This document shows, one piece after another, positions 1-8,998 of a stretch of 64,000 nucleotides of DNA. The stretch is from Sulfolobus sp. S-194. Its GTDB lineage: Archaea > Thermoproteota > Thermoprotei_A > Sulfolobales > Sulfolobaceae. The stretch spans positions 62,001 to 126,000 of the forward strand of contig NZ_CP035730.1 in the NCBI RefSeq assembly GCF_012222305.1, given 5' to 3'. The notes below the pieces were generated by a model, which was not told the origin of the DNA, searched no databases, and was given only the letters and a program-made list of their open reading frames with translations. The position numbers and the translations under genes were made by a program. Each line of letters opens with the position of its first letter. The stretch's first letter is position 1.

Positions 1-346
1 TAGGATAACCTTGAAACTTTTTAAAAATTAACCAAATAAAATATCATATTAATAAAATCTCAATGAGACTGGAGTATTACGAAGCGTTTAGAAAAACAAG
101 CCAATACATATTTTAAAGTATTCCAATAATCCCTACATAATTACAATTTAACAGATATATGAACAACTTGTGGCGACATTAAAAGCATATTATAAGAGTG
201 GATTTGCTAAGCTGATAACATAATTCTCTCTAAAGGAGATTTAACGTTAATTCCATACAAGCTAGATGTATGACAAAAAGAAGCTAGCCTATCTCTCTTA
301 ATCATAATAAAGTCGATTTTTAAACTTTAAAAACTTTAATTGTCTT
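1..346. other. Intergenic region, no gene seen
   Basis: AT-rich sequence with no open frame that looks coding and no RNA gene. The last 35 nt carry a TATA-like stretch (TTTTTAAAC, about 315-322) at leaderless-promoter distance from the ATG at 347. Confidence 0.5.
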
Positions 347-769
347 ATGAGAAAAATATATTTTGCAATACCTATAGTTATTTTGATTGCTGGTCTTATT
401 CCATTGCTTATTACTCACGTTAAAGAAAGTAGCAGCGGAATTATATATGTAATAGGTAACGTGAAAATTGGATACTCAACAATTCCTATTGAGCAAAAGT
501 TAGATATAAATGCCACAGAATACATAAACTTAACGGTTAAAAATAGTGGGGACGAGGCTATTGCTATATGTTATATTAAGCAAGGAGATGTTACAATTCC
601 AGGTTACAATATTACTGCAATAGTTAACGGAATTACGGATTATGGCTCATCTATTCCACCTGGAATAAGTAACTTGACTTTACTAATCTCAGGATACAAA
701 ATAGAGGAGAATATTACTGCATATGTGTATTTAGGTAATGGTCAACTGCTAGAATTAAACTTTTCATAA
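347..769 (+). CDS. Small exported or membrane-anchored protein, function unknown
   Basis: A 140-residue protein. Residues 1-23 form one hydrophobic helix preceded by MRK, which reads as a signal peptide or N-terminal anchor. The rest is beta-rich with several N-x-S/T sequons (NATEY, NLTV, NITA), typical of the glycosylated extracytoplasmic proteins of Sulfolobales. A TATA-like box about 25-32 nt upstream and no Shine-Dalgarno suggest a leaderless transcript. The gene stands alone. No family is recognised; a small pilin-like or cell-surface beta protein is possible but not shown. Confidence 0.6.
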   Translation: MRKIYFAIPIVILIAGLIPLLITHVKESSSGIIYVIGNVKIGYSTIPIEQKLDINATEYINLTVKNSGDEAIAICYIKQGDVTIPGYNITAIVNGITDYGSSIPPGISNLTLLISGYKIEENITAYVYLGNGQLLELNFS

Positions 770-889
770 CATAAAAAGTGTGCTCAATCTGTCATATTCG
801 TCAAGATAATTGTTCAGGTTTAAAAAACAATAATATATACTACATATTATAAGTATATATTTTAGTGAACTTACTTATACTTGACCAAT

Positions 890-1936
890 ATGAGTTTAAA
901 CAAACAAGCAATTGCTTTTACATCAGTTATATCATACGCTTTAGCAACTTATGTATTAGTTGCACCGGCATTTACAGTAAATCAGTTTACTTTACCTCAA
1001 TGGTTATCATTTTTAATAGTCTCTATACCGTTTGGCGGAAGAGTAATGGGGGCATTATTATATCAGAGACTAGTTTCAATGCTTGGGTCTAGGTTAACTT
1101 ATTTAATATCAATCATTGCACTTGGACTTTTCTCTTTAGGTAGTAGCATTAACTTCTTAGGATTACTAATAACCTTGAGATTGTTAGTGGGAATTGCATT
1201 TGGAATAGCTACATCATTAGCTGTTGAGCAAGCAATGCGGAGTGGGAATAAGATAATAATTGCACTGACTATGAGTGGCTGGGCATTCGGATGGATAATG
1301 GGAGCATTTTCCTATTTAGAACTACAAAATTGGAGCTTAATTGCAATCTCTGGAGTAATCACCATACCTTTCTCGCTATTATATAAAGCTTTACTAAACT
1401 TTAAAGCAGAAGAAGTTGATTTCTCTTTACCTTCAATATCATCAATCTTAATTTTCTTCTTCTCCTTTGAACCAGCATTTGCATTACAATTAGCTCCTTC
1501 TATAGTTGAAGATGAAGGAGGAATTACTTGGTTAATTTTAGGATATATAATTTCAATACCAATGTATATATTAATGCCGACTATTTCGAGATTTTTAGGT
1601 GAAACAAGAACTGCTATAATATACACTTCAGTCTCAGCTATAAGCGGAATTCTATTCTTCATCACTTCATTGCCTTATATTTTAGTTATTTTCACGGCAT
1701 TCGGATTAGGAATGAATGCTATCGCTCCCAGATTAGCTTCGGTATATGGAGCAACTGCTAGGAGTGTAGGAATAGCACTAAACACAGCGGCATTAGGAGG
1801 AGTTGTTGTCCCAGTAATTGCATCGTTAAATATTAAAATTATAGCCTCACTATTCACGGCGATTTCAATGGTGATCTTACTAGTTATGGCTGTGAAAAAA
1901 AGGAATGCAATGTATGTTGAAGTTAGTTATAGATGA
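890..1936 (+). CDS. MFS family transporter
   Basis: About 348 residues, almost entirely hydrophobic with about 10-11 predicted membrane segments. The loop after the second helix (YQRLVSMLGSRLTYL) resembles the MFS motif A region. It is shorter than the usual 400-residue, 12-helix MFS protein, so it may lack a helix pair. The frame also allows a TTG start at 881. The ATG at 890 is preferred because the TATA-like AAGTATATATTTT at about 851-863 then lies 27-39 nt upstream. The substrate cannot be told. The gene is a single transcription unit facing the IS200/IS605 element. Confidence 0.7.
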   Translation: MSLNKQAIAFTSVISYALATYVLVAPAFTVNQFTLPQWLSFLIVSIPFGGRVMGALLYQRLVSMLGSRLTYLISIIALGLFSLGSSINFLGLLITLRLLVGIAFGIATSLAVEQAMRSGNKIIIALTMSGWAFGWIMGAFSYLELQNWSLIAISGVITIPFSLLYKALLNFKAEEVDFSLPSISSILIFFFSFEPAFALQLAPSIVEDEGGITWLILGYIISIPMYILMPTISRFLGETRTAIIYTSVSAISGILFFITSLPYILVIFTAFGLGMNAIAPRLASVYGATARSVGIALNTAALGGVVVPVIASLNIKIIASLFTAISMVILLVMAVKKRNAMYVEVSYR

Positions 1937-2026
1937 TAACATTTTACGCTAATTTATGATAAGATATATCTTAAGCTACTAGCCCTCATAATTAATATTC
2001 TATTTCTTACTGACCTCCTCCACGCC

Positions 2027-3229
2027 CTAAAGGGCAATGGTTCCCTTAGAGCGGTTCATAGGTTTGCGGTTTACCGCCTTCATTCTCATCACTTCATAGC
2101 TAGTGAGTGCTTTAGACACCCACCCCACTCTGTTCGTCCAGCGGTAGACCACGGGCTGGGTCTTCAGCCCAATTACCCCTATCCCTCTGTGGAAGTTGCC
2201 CTCGCTTCCTCGGGACTCGGGGATATGTAGAATATTTATTGCTCCGTTTAAGTCCGCATTTATAACTTTCCCCATGCGGGGACACTTAAACAAACCACGT
2301 TTAACACGCCCACCCTCGTGGGCTTCCCCGCATAGGGAACAAGTCGTAGAAGTATAAGATTCATCCACTTTAATAACCCTTATCCCTAGTTCCTCCCCAA
2401 TCTCCTCAAAGCGTTTAATGATATAACCATAGTTCCAGAAGTTCACAGTGAGTTTGTTACCGTGGTTTTGTGTTATCTCTTTAGGATAACCTACAACCAC
2501 CTCACTTATCCCCTTCAACTCCTCCATTATTTTCCTAACCATACTGTTCAAAGCATGCTTTAGAAACCTCTTCCTTTTATCATACAACAACTTCAATTTC
2601 CTACTCCTCCTTTGCCCATGCCTTGCTAAAACTTTTTGAATTTCACTTATCCTCTTGCTATAATACTCATAGTGAGAGAGTACACTACCACCTTTAAAAA
2701 TATACCAGCTACCGTCCTCAACATAGACAGTTGCCAAATTAACAATCCCTAAATCCACTGAAGCCCTTAAATTACCCTCAACTTTCACATTATTTTCTAC
2801 CTCCATTGGAATATGAGCATACCAACTCCTCCTAGCCTCATTATAAATTACCTCTAATCTACCTTGTTTCCCATGCCATTTGAGTTCTCCTTTGAACTTG
2901 AGGGATAGTTTGAAGTCCTTTAGGAAAATCACCCTTTCTTTCTCATTAACCTCGTAACGGTCTTTTCTAATGATTATTATCAGCTTGTATTTTCCAATTT
3001 TATCCTTCCAGTACCCTGGAGGTCTAGGTTTAAACCATCTTGGCAATTTACCCTTCTTCTTCTCCTCGATTAATGAGAAGAAACTCCTCCAGTTCTCAGC
3101 GTTCTTCCTAGCAACTTGTTGTGTGTTAACCTTTAATATTTGCTTGTACTTCTCGTATACATCCTTTTCTGTTTTAGAGAAATCGACCCTCTCGCCTTTC
3201 TTAAACTGTTGCATTCTTAACCAGTTCAC
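2027..3229 (-). CDS. tnpB: TnpB, RNA-guided RuvC-like nuclease of the IS200/IS605 element
   Basis: A 400-residue protein, a normal length for TnpB. The RuvC-I aspartate is in ASVDLGIVNLATV (about residue 157), the zinc-finger cysteines are in CSLCG (about 293) and CPRMG (about 311), and the RuvC-III aspartate is in NADLNGAINIL (about 324). The canonical RuvC-II position reads VVVGYPKEI with glycine where many TnpBs have glutamate; a glutamate is found later in VDESYTST (about 286), as in clades with a relocated catalytic residue. The second zinc-knuckle position reads C-x2-M. The family cleaves DNA guided by an RNA from the element's right end and helps the IS persist. The frame is intact, so the protein may be functional even though its tnpA is not. 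Confidence 0.88.
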   Translation of the reverse strand: MNWLRMQQFKKGERVDFSKTEKDVYEKYKQILKVNTQQVARKNAENWRSFFSLIEEKKKGKLPRWFKPRPPGYWKDKIGKYKLIIIIRKDRYEVNEKERVIFLKDFKLSLKFKGELKWHGKQGRLEVIYNEARRSWYAHIPMEVENNVKVEGNLRASVDLGIVNLATVYVEDGSWYIFKGGSVLSHYEYYSKRISEIQKVLARHGQRRSRKLKLLYDKRKRFLKHALNSMVRKIMEELKGISEVVVGYPKEITQNHGNKLTVNFWNYGYIIKRFEEIGEELGIRVIKVDESYTSTTCSLCGEAHEGGRVKRGLFKCPRMGKVINADLNGAINILHIPESRGSEGNFHRGIGVIGLKTQPVVYRWTNRVGWVSKALTSYEVMRMKAVNRKPMNRSKGTIAL

Positions 3230-3302
3230 TTCGTTCCAGCATTTTGCAGTAACGATTGCGAGTTCTTTGAGCTTCTCGTGTGTCTTCTTGTCTACGATTA
3301 GT

Positions 3303-3722
3303 TTAACTATGTTGGTCCTCTTCGCCTTCCTTCACCCACTGTTCCTCAATGTATTTTCTTATTGTCTCGCTTGATACGTTACCAGCTGTTGATACGAAGT
3401 AGCTTCTAGTCCAGAGTTTTCCTCCCGTATATTTTCTTAGCTCTGGGAATTTCTTCAAAACCAGTCTAGCTGATTTTCCTTTGAAGTAGTTTGCTAGATA
3501 TGATGGTGCGTATCTTGGTGGGCAGTTTACGAAGAGGTGTATGTGGTCTGGCATTACTTCAAGGGCTATTATTTCGCAACCGAGTTCTTCTGCAATTGAT
3601 TTCAAAACCTCTTTAGTGTATTCAGTAACATCTCCAACTAACACGTCTCTACGGTACTTAGGAATCCATACGAAATGGTAGTTGCATAGGTACTTTGTAT
3701 GTCTTGTAGATTTTTATTTCAC
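3303..3722 (-). pseudogene. tnpA: TnpA Y1 transposase with nonsense codon at position 3
   Basis: Read from GTG at 3722, the frame would give a 139-residue IS200 TnpA. It contains the HUH motif in PDHIHLFV and the catalytic tyrosine in IRKYIEEQ. Codon 3 is TAA (3714-3716). The remnant copy of the same family at 55984 reads GTG GAA TAC AAA where this one reads GTG AAA TAA AAA, so TAC to TAA is the simplest explanation. The next in-frame start is GTG at 3644, which would drop about 26 residues including the first beta strand (NYHFVWIPKYRR). Probably inactive, unless a different start or readthrough is used. Confidence 0.8.
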
Positions 3723-3759
3723 AATACTTTAAAGTATTCAGAATTTAAAAACTTTACCC

Positions 3760-3776
3760 CGCCCCTAGAAGGGGCG
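3760..3776. repeat. Subterminal hairpin of the IS200/IS605 left end
   Basis: CGCCCCTAGAAGGGGCG folds into a seven-base-pair stem, the kind of structure TnpA recognises at IS200/IS605 ends. An almost identical hairpin sits at about 56024-56040 in the remnant copy. Confidence 0.8.
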
Positions 3777-3787
3777 AGGCTTGTCGT

Positions 3788-4180
3788 TCATTTTGTTAAA
3801 ATTCTTTTATTATGGTTATGGAGTTCTAGATATGGAAACATTTGATAAAGTTCGTAAGCAAATGAAATTGATGAGAAAGTTAAATGCTGAAAATATTCTC
3901 TGCTTAATTCCAAATGAGAATCTAAAAAACCATCAGGGTAAATTCGGATATGAATTTCCCAAATTCCTATTTTCTTAGATAAAGAATACATCTCACCTTT
4001 TCTTATTTCTAGAAGAGTCTCCTTAAAACCGGCTCTTTTTAAGTCTCTTAAAAGTCTTTCAATCTCACTTGTATAAAGTCTTAAGTTACCCTCTACCTTT
4101 ACATACTCTTTAGGCAAAATTTCAGAAGTAAAATCATCATAAATTATCTTTTTAGGTAGCCTAATGTTTATTTCGTCCAT
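3788..4180 (-). pseudogene. Hypothetical protein, 3' end replaced by IS200/IS605 left end
   Basis: A 130-residue frame starting ATG at 4180 (MDEINIRLPKK). It is soluble, charged, and has no recognised domain; the segment IWEIHIRIYPDGFLDSHLELSRE suggests an alpha/beta fold. The stop codon (3788-3790) lies inside the ten bases TTCATTTTGT shared by the two IS200/IS605 copies. The last two codons and the stop are therefore probably supplied by the insertion sequence, and the original C-terminus is lost. Whether the truncated product still works is unknown. Confidence 0.5.
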
Positions 4181-4505
4181 ATATTTAAAAATTTGTATAT
4201 TTTATTTAAGTTATTCTTCAAAAGAACTATGTAGTGCCATTAATTAAGTATAAATTTTTCTAATCTCTAACACGGTATAAAAACATCGCTAGATTCTCTC
4301 TTTATAGGGATATCTTCCTAAAATTGATAAATTAATGCCTACACTATCAAGAAACTGAAAAAGTAGCTGTTGCATTTCTCAATAGCAAAATAGTCGAAGA
4401 ACGTATTATTTTCAAGGAAAATATAAGGTTTTGATATTAATTGAATAGTTGGAAGCAATGTATCTCTACATAAGGAGTTAAATAATATTCTATGAAGAAT
4501 TAAAG
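4181..4505. other. Intergenic region, no gene seen
   Basis: AT-rich. A short frame of about 28 codons (4348-4432) is open but has no start codon or context, so it is not called. Confidence 0.4.
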
Positions 4506-4919
4506 TTACTTGATAAGTTTTTTAACATACTCATAAACACTATCGCACATTTTAATAGCACTCTCTGCATCGAACTTCGAATACAATTCCTCTGGGGAAG
4601 CTCCCGTTTCCTCATCCCCATACATCGCAGGTTCTCTTTCATTTCTTAAAACTCTAGAATAATATGCAAGCTCATCTATTTTTTCTTGAAACCATTGCGG
4701 AAATCTGTTTTTTTCCCTCTTAAGTATGTATCCAACGTCATGAAGCTTAGGAGGTTCTATACCAACGTATCTTAATGATGCTTTAAGGAGCAATTCTACA
4801 GCTTCCTGGCATTGCCTAACAGTATAAGGATAATTTCCTTCATTAAATGCCTCTTTTGCGTGTTTTATCCTTTCTTCAGCTTGTCTAACATAGGATTTAG
4901 CGAGATTATCGTTATTCAA
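4506..4919 (-). CDS. HEPN domain protein, toxin half of an MNT-HEPN pair
   Basis: A 137-residue all-helical protein. The start LAKSYVRQAEERIKHAKEAFNEGNYPYTVRQCQEAVELLLKA (cut here at the domain core) is the usual HEPN four-helix signature. The catalytic-loop region reads RNEREPAMYGDEETG: the usual R-x4-6-H has a tyrosine in place of histidine, as in the HEPN partners of minimal nucleotidyltransferases. Six bases separate it from the upstream nucleotidyltransferase, so the two are cotranscribed. The family acts as an RNase or tRNA-targeting toxin controlled by its partner. The toxic activity is inferred from the family. Confidence 0.82.
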   Translation of the reverse strand: MNNDNLAKSYVRQAEERIKHAKEAFNEGNYPYTVRQCQEAVELLLKASLRYVGIEPPKLHDVGYILKREKNRFPQWFQEKIDELAYYSRVLRNEREPAMYGDEETGASPEELYSKFDAESAIKMCDSVYEYVKKLIK

Positions 4920-4925
4920 AAAATC

Positions 4926-5417
4926 TCACCCAAAATCAATTATTTCTCCAGGTTTGTAATCTTTTTTCCTCCAATACCATTTCTTCTTAGATAACCAGAC
5001 TCTTTCAAAACCTAGTTTCTGTAATTTTTGTTTAGTTTCCTCTAATATTTTTCTAAAAAAGTTATCCTTATCGTAAAGGATTACTGCATCTTCAGTCATA
5101 TCCATATAAAGAGGAGAAAATCTTATTGCCTCTTCTGGAGTTTTCATGATTGGAGAGAAAGCTACGTAGTACCCTTCATTCATGAGTCCTTCGATCTCGC
5201 TTTCAAGCTTATTCTCAACTTTCTCAAAAAGCATTATTCTCTCAGTTAAAGTCTTAGGTAAATCCCTTATGACTAACAGCAAATCTATATCACTATCCTT
5301 CCTACTATCTCCCCTAGCTACGCTACCGTAAACTACTACAGAAATTAATTTGTCTCCGAATTCTTGTAATAACAGAGTAGTTAGCTTTTCCAATAAGCTC
5401 TTATAAGGCTCGTTCAC
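4926..5417 (-). CDS. Minimal nucleotidyltransferase, antitoxin half of an MNT-HEPN pair
   Basis: A 163-residue protein with the pol-beta superfamily motif GSVARGDSRKDSDIDLLLV (about residues 32-50), giving the GS-x10-DxD metal-binding site. The C-terminal part is basic and unusual (LSKKKWYWRKKDYKPGE). It is the first gene of the pair, read toward the HEPN gene. In studied MNT-HEPN systems the nucleotidyltransferase modifies and silences the HEPN partner; here that is inferred from gene order and motifs. Confidence 0.82.
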   Translation of the reverse strand: MNEPYKSLLEKLTTLLLQEFGDKLISVVVYGSVARGDSRKDSDIDLLLVIRDLPKTLTERIMLFEKVENKLESEIEGLMNEGYYVAFSPIMKTPEEAIRFSPLYMDMTEDAVILYDKDNFFRKILEETKQKLQKLGFERVWLSKKKWYWRKKDYKPGEIIDFG

Positions 5418-6385
5418 ATATGAATATTGTTTAATTTAAGGTAAAAACTTTAACTTAAGTTAGAGAAGACGGAGTATATACAATCTTTCATGAAGAATAA
5501 GCAGACTCGCATATTTTGATAATAAGCTGAAAGAGAGCTAAGTGTATAGTAGTTACAGGCTGAATGTAGCAATAGGGAGCGTGGCAATATTGTTACCTAA
5601 ATTAAGAATATTAAAAAGATATTTTCTATGTTGTAATATTAATTTTAATACCCTAAATTGCTGATAGGATGAAAAAGTTTTTAGTATTTTTATGGTATTA
5701 TAATCATGGTTATATTATCATGGAAATATTGCGGAGAGAATACAAAGATGTAAAGAACTTCAACTCATGTAGCATTTATCGGAAAATCCTTGCCTTGAAT
5801 AATTATTTCAAAAGATATCATAGATATTTATACAATATTTCATCTCAAAGAGAATAAATTTATCAGTATTAGATGAAAATTTTATACAATAAAATCGTAT
5901 TCATTTAAAAACTATTTCAACGTAGGATTTTTACGTAAAATGCTAAAGAATATAGAATCCAACTTATCTTTTTTGAAAATTACTTAACAATTGGAAAATC
6001 AAAGATATGTGATAAGTAAACTTGAATTCTTAAAAATTTGGTACTTGAATTGAAACCTTTAATCTCATAAAATTAAAGGTTCAATTCATAAATTTTAGGT
6101 TCAATTTTTATAATAAGATGTTTACTAGTAAAAGTTTCTCACAGCACAGGTGAGTTTTAAGAAGACATTTCTCTTTAGACTTAGTAAATAAATTACGAGA
6201 AATAAATTTCAAAAGTTAGGAGTTTATTCTTAGCCTGATAATATGAATAATAAGCAAAATGCCTTTATCATTATTCGTACTATTTGTTCCGTCAAAAATT
6301 GTTTGAATTTAGATAATCAGTTTTCTCATATTATTTTTATTGTACAGCAACAGTGCATTACAAATGTATTATATAATTATTTAAA
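5418..6385. other. Long AT-rich intergenic region
   Basis: Nearly 970 nt with no convincing gene. A 62-codon frame at 5669-5857 has no family signal or promoter and is not called. The main structure is a long imperfect hairpin at 6047-6087, followed by another GGTTCAATT about 20 nt later. Immediately before the ATPase gene lies a TATA-like TATATAAT at about 6370-6377. Confidence 0.5.
6047..6087. repeat. Long hairpin upstream of the CDC48-type gene
   Basis: The left arm GAATTGAAACCTTTAAT and right arm ATTAAAGGTTCAATTC are complementary over 16 pairs with a single bulged A, separated by an 8-nt loop. The GGTTCAATT core recurs at about 6097. It could be an operator, a transcript hairpin or a decayed element end. 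Confidence 0.6.
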
Positions 6386-8518
6386 TTGTTAAGCGAGATA
6401 ATATTTAAAGATGCTATGATTTCGCATCAGTTTTTCTTCGTAAGAGTATATGAAGGAAGAGTTAAACAAGATGTCGCTTTAGTCAGTAGTAACATCATGC
6501 AATCTTACGGATTATTACCTGGTGATGTAATACTACTTTTGGGAAATAGGCAGATTCCCTTTTATATACAAGAAAATTCCGATAATAAAATAGATGGTAT
6601 TGTCATAAGCGAAAATAAGCTTAAACTCCTAGGGATAAGAAGTGGTGAAAGAATACCGGTTAGGAAAGTTTCTATCTCCTCTATAAAAGAAATAACTTTG
6701 GCCCCTTCAGAGCAAAAGAATTATGATCTAAGAAAATTAAACTTGGAGTTGAGAGGAAGATTAATTACCAGAGGTATAACTTTAGAATCAAAGGAGGGAA
6801 CTTTTGCGGTAATTTCTTATTCTCCACAAGTAGAGGTTGGCTATATTTCGAGCGACACTAAAATAAATATTGCTCCAGAATCAATCAGAATAGCTCAGAA
6901 AAATATTCCTTATGTAACCCTCGATGATGTTGGTGGTTTATCAAAGCAAATAAGGGAGTTACTTGAAATAGTAGAATTAGCTTTAACAAAAGTAGAAGTA
7001 GCTAGAATGTTAGGCTTAAGACCTCCTAAAGGGGTACTCCTTTATGGTCCTCCAGGTACTGGAAAGACTCTTATTGCAAAAGCAATCGCAAATACTATTA
7101 TGGCTAACTTCTTTTATATAAGCGGACCAGAAATAGGTTCTAAATATTATGGTGAAAGCGAGAAAAGGCTAAGGGATATATTTGAACAGGCTGAGAAAAA
7201 TGCTCCTTCAATAATTTTCATAGATGAAATTGATGCAATTGCACCAAATAGAGATACTACATCATCTGAAACTGAGAGAAGAATTGTAGCACAGTTATTA
7301 ACATTAATGGACGGTTTGACTAGTGGTAGCGGAGTAGTTGTTATAGGTGCAACAAATAGACCAAATGCTCTAGATCCAGCCCTAAGAAGACCTGGTAGAT
7401 TTGACAGAGAAATAGAAATTCCAGTTCCAGATAAACAAGGAAGATTGGAAATATTAAAAATTCATACTAGAAGAGTTCCTTTGTCACAAGAAGTAGACCT
7501 AGAAAAAATTGCTGATAGAACTCATGGTTTCGTGGGTGCCGATTTAGAAGCTCTAGTTAGAGAGGCTGTATTAAGTGCTTATCACAGATGCAATGGCAAT
7601 TTAGAATGTATGCAAGTCACCATGAGCGATTTTAATGAAGCGTTAAAGAATGTAGAACCATCAGCGTTAAGAGAATTCAGAATTGAAATACCTAATACCA
7701 CATGGGAGGACATTGTAGGTCTGGAAGATATTAAACTTGAACTAAAAGAAGTAGTAGAATGGCCATTAAAGGATCCAGGGTTATATGAGGAAATGAAGGC
7801 AGAGATACCTTCTGGAATTCTTCTTTATGGACCACCCGGTACTGGAAAGACTATGCTAGCTAGAGCTGTTGCACATGAAAGTGGTGCTAACTTTATTGCA
7901 ATAAACGGGCCAGAATTAATGAGTATGTGGGTAGGAGAGACTGAAAGGGCTATTAGAGAAGTGTTTAAGAAAGCTAGACAATCCTCACCTACTATTATAT
8001 TTTTTGACGAAATAGACGCAATAGCTGTTGCGAGAGGTGCGGATCCAAATAAAGTAACTGATAGGATTGTTAGCCAATTATTAACTGAAATGGATGGAAT
8101 AAGTAAAAGAAGAGAAAAAGTAGTTATTATAGCTGCAACTAACAGACCGGATATTATAGATCCCGCTTTATTAAGACCGGGAAGATTGGAGAAATTAATT
8201 TATGTTCCTCCACCAGACTACCAGACTAGAATAGCATTGTTTTCAAGGCTCATAAATAATAGACCTCATGAGGAAATTGACATTGAAAGATTAGCAAAAA
8301 TAACTGAAAATTATACACCGGCTGAGATTAAAGGAATAGTAAATAAGGCTGTATTATTAGCAATTAGGAGAGCTAAACTGAGCAATGAAAAACCTGAACT
8401 CACAATGAGTGATTTTGAAGAAGCGTTAAAAACTGTAAAACCTATTGTTACTCAGACTATGTTAGATTATTATATCTCATTCTATCAAAGAGTAAGGAGA
8501 GCAAGTGGGTATGCTTGA
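6386..8518 (+). CDS. CDC48/VAT-type AAA+ ATPase beside the oxidase cluster
   Basis: A 710-residue protein with an N-terminal substrate domain (about 1-180) and two AAA modules. Walker A motifs GPPGTGKT lie near residues 221 and 482, Walker B motifs are [12 protein letters not shown] and [12 protein letters not shown], and sensor and arginine-finger regions ([17 protein letters not shown]) are present. The family unfolds proteins as a hexamer. The N-domain is divergent from typical archaeal VAT, suggesting a specialised paralog. The called TTG start at 6386 is weak: a TATA-like box at 6370-6377 is too close for it, and ATG at 6416 (MISHQFFF) is an alternative. The next gene overlaps its end, so the three form one operon. 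A role in oxidase assembly or turnover is inferred only from position. Confidence 0.88.
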   Translation: MLSEIIFKDAMISHQFFFVRVYEGRVKQDVALVSSNIMQSYGLLPGDVILLLGNRQIPFYIQENSDNKIDGIVISENKLKLLGIRSGERIPVRKVSISSIKEITLAPSEQKNYDLRKLNLELRGRLITRGITLESKEGTFAVISYSPQVEVGYISSDTKINIAPESIRIAQKNIPYVTLDDVGGLSKQIRELLEIVELALTKVEVARMLGLRPPKGVLLYGPPGTGKTLIAKAIANTIMANFFYISGPEIGSKYYGESEKRLRDIFEQAEKNAPSIIFIDEIDAIAPNRDTTSSETERRIVAQLLTLMDGLTSGSGVVVIGATNRPNALDPALRRPGRFDREIEIPVPDKQGRLEILKIHTRRVPLSQEVDLEKIADRTHGFVGADLEALVREAVLSAYHRCNGNLECMQVTMSDFNEALKNVEPSALREFRIEIPNTTWEDIVGLEDIKLELKEVVEWPLKDPGLYEEMKAEIPSGILLYGPPGTGKTMLARAVAHESGANFIAINGPELMSMWVGETERAIREVFKKARQSSPTIIFFDEIDAIAVARGADPNKVTDRIVSQLLTEMDGISKRREKVVIIAATNRPDIIDPALLRPGRLEKLIYVPPPDYQTRIALFSRLINNRPHEEIDIERLAKITENYTPAEIKGIVNKAVLLAIRRAKLSNEKPELTMSDFEEALKTVKPIVTQTMLDYYISFYQRVRRASGYA

Positions 8519-8801
8519 GCATTTCGTAATATTTGGACTAATGGCTTACTCTCTAGTATTTTCTGGGGTATTCACACTTATTTTACTTGGAATTAGTGAA
8601 AATGAGATCATTCAATCACTGAATATAGATCTAAACGTGATATCAAGAGAAGAATTAAGAGTGCTAACATTGATGATTATATATTTTATTGTAAATGGAG
8701 TTTTAGAAGCAATATTGGTTGCTCCTCCAGTAATTATTTTAAGCTTTGAAACTATACCATATATTATAGCATTAACTAGTGGAAATTGGGTGAAAAGATG
8801 A
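8511..8801 (+). CDS. Small membrane protein in the CDC48 operon
   Basis: About 96 residues starting at ATG 8511, which overlaps the ATPase stop codon region; GTG at 8505 is an alternative. There are three hydrophobic stretches ([41 protein letters not shown] and [18 protein letters not shown] are the segments seen), separated by one charged loop (SENEIIQ...SREELR). No family is recognised. Overlap with both neighbours indicates translational coupling. Confidence 0.65.
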   Translation: MLEHFVIFGLMAYSLVFSGVFTLILLGISENEIIQSLNIDLNVISREELRVLTLMIIYFIVNGVLEAILVAPPVIILSFETIPYIIALTSGNWVKR

Positions 8802-8998
8802 AGATCGAACCATATAGAGCATTAGTACATATGGGAACTATAGGAATTGCGTTTGCAGCTGCAATATATTACCTTCAATACGTAAGACAACCTATGATGT
8901 ATTATACTTTATTTGGATTAACAATTGTAGGCTTTCTGGTATTAATTTACTACCTTATCTTTAAACCTATAGTTGATTCTGATTATTTTAACTTCTAA
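8798..8998 (+). CDS. Small membrane protein, last gene of the CDC48 operon
   Basis: A 66-residue protein with two membrane segments (VHMGTIGIAFAAAIYYL and YTLFGLTIVGFLVLIYYL). The ATG at 8798 is preferred over the upstream TTG at 8786 because GGTGA lies five bases before it, and ATGA overlaps the preceding stop. Its end overlaps by 11 bases the end of the convergent gene at 8988. Small two-helix proteins of this type are often accessory subunits of respiratory complexes; that is inference here. Confidence 0.65.
   Translation: MKIEPYRALVHMGTIGIAFAAAIYYLQYVRQPMMYYTLFGLTIVGFLVLIYYLIFKPIVDSDYFNF

Larger units (their letters stand above)
2005..3797 (-). mobile_element. IS200/IS605-family insertion sequence
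   Basis: tnpA then tnpB are read on the minus strand in the standard order. The left end (high coordinates) has a subterminal hairpin CGCCCCTAGAAGGGGCG at 3760-3776 and a tip TTCATTTTGT shared with a remnant copy at 56054-56063. The right end (low coordinates) has a small hairpin around GCCCTAAAGGGC at 2024-2035 that overlaps the tnpB stop. The outermost bases are estimated: the tip near 3797 comes from comparing the two copies, and the 2005 side is a guess. The family transposes by single-strand peel-and-paste and makes no target duplication, so none is expected. Confidence 0.8.

Noticed and set aside
865-1092. Open frame overlapping the MFS gene start
   Set aside because: It is a shadow in another frame of a clear membrane transporter and has no family signal.
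2970-3374. Plus-strand open frame opposite tnpB and tnpA
   Set aside because: It lies antisense to two recognised IS genes and its hydrophobic sequence is the mirror of their codons.
4348-4432. Short open frame (QETEKVAVAFLNSKIVEERI) between the truncated gene and the HEPN gene
   Set aside because: It has no start codon and no context; it could be an old gene scrap but cannot be supported.
5669-5857. 62-codon open frame in the gap before the CDC48-type gene
   Set aside because: No promoter, no ribosome site, low-complexity AT-rich codons and no recognisable domain.
6047-6063. GAATTGAAA in the hairpin resembles the end of the CRISPR repeat
   Set aside because: Only nine bases match and the rest of the repeat is absent, so chance in AT-rich DNA is enough.
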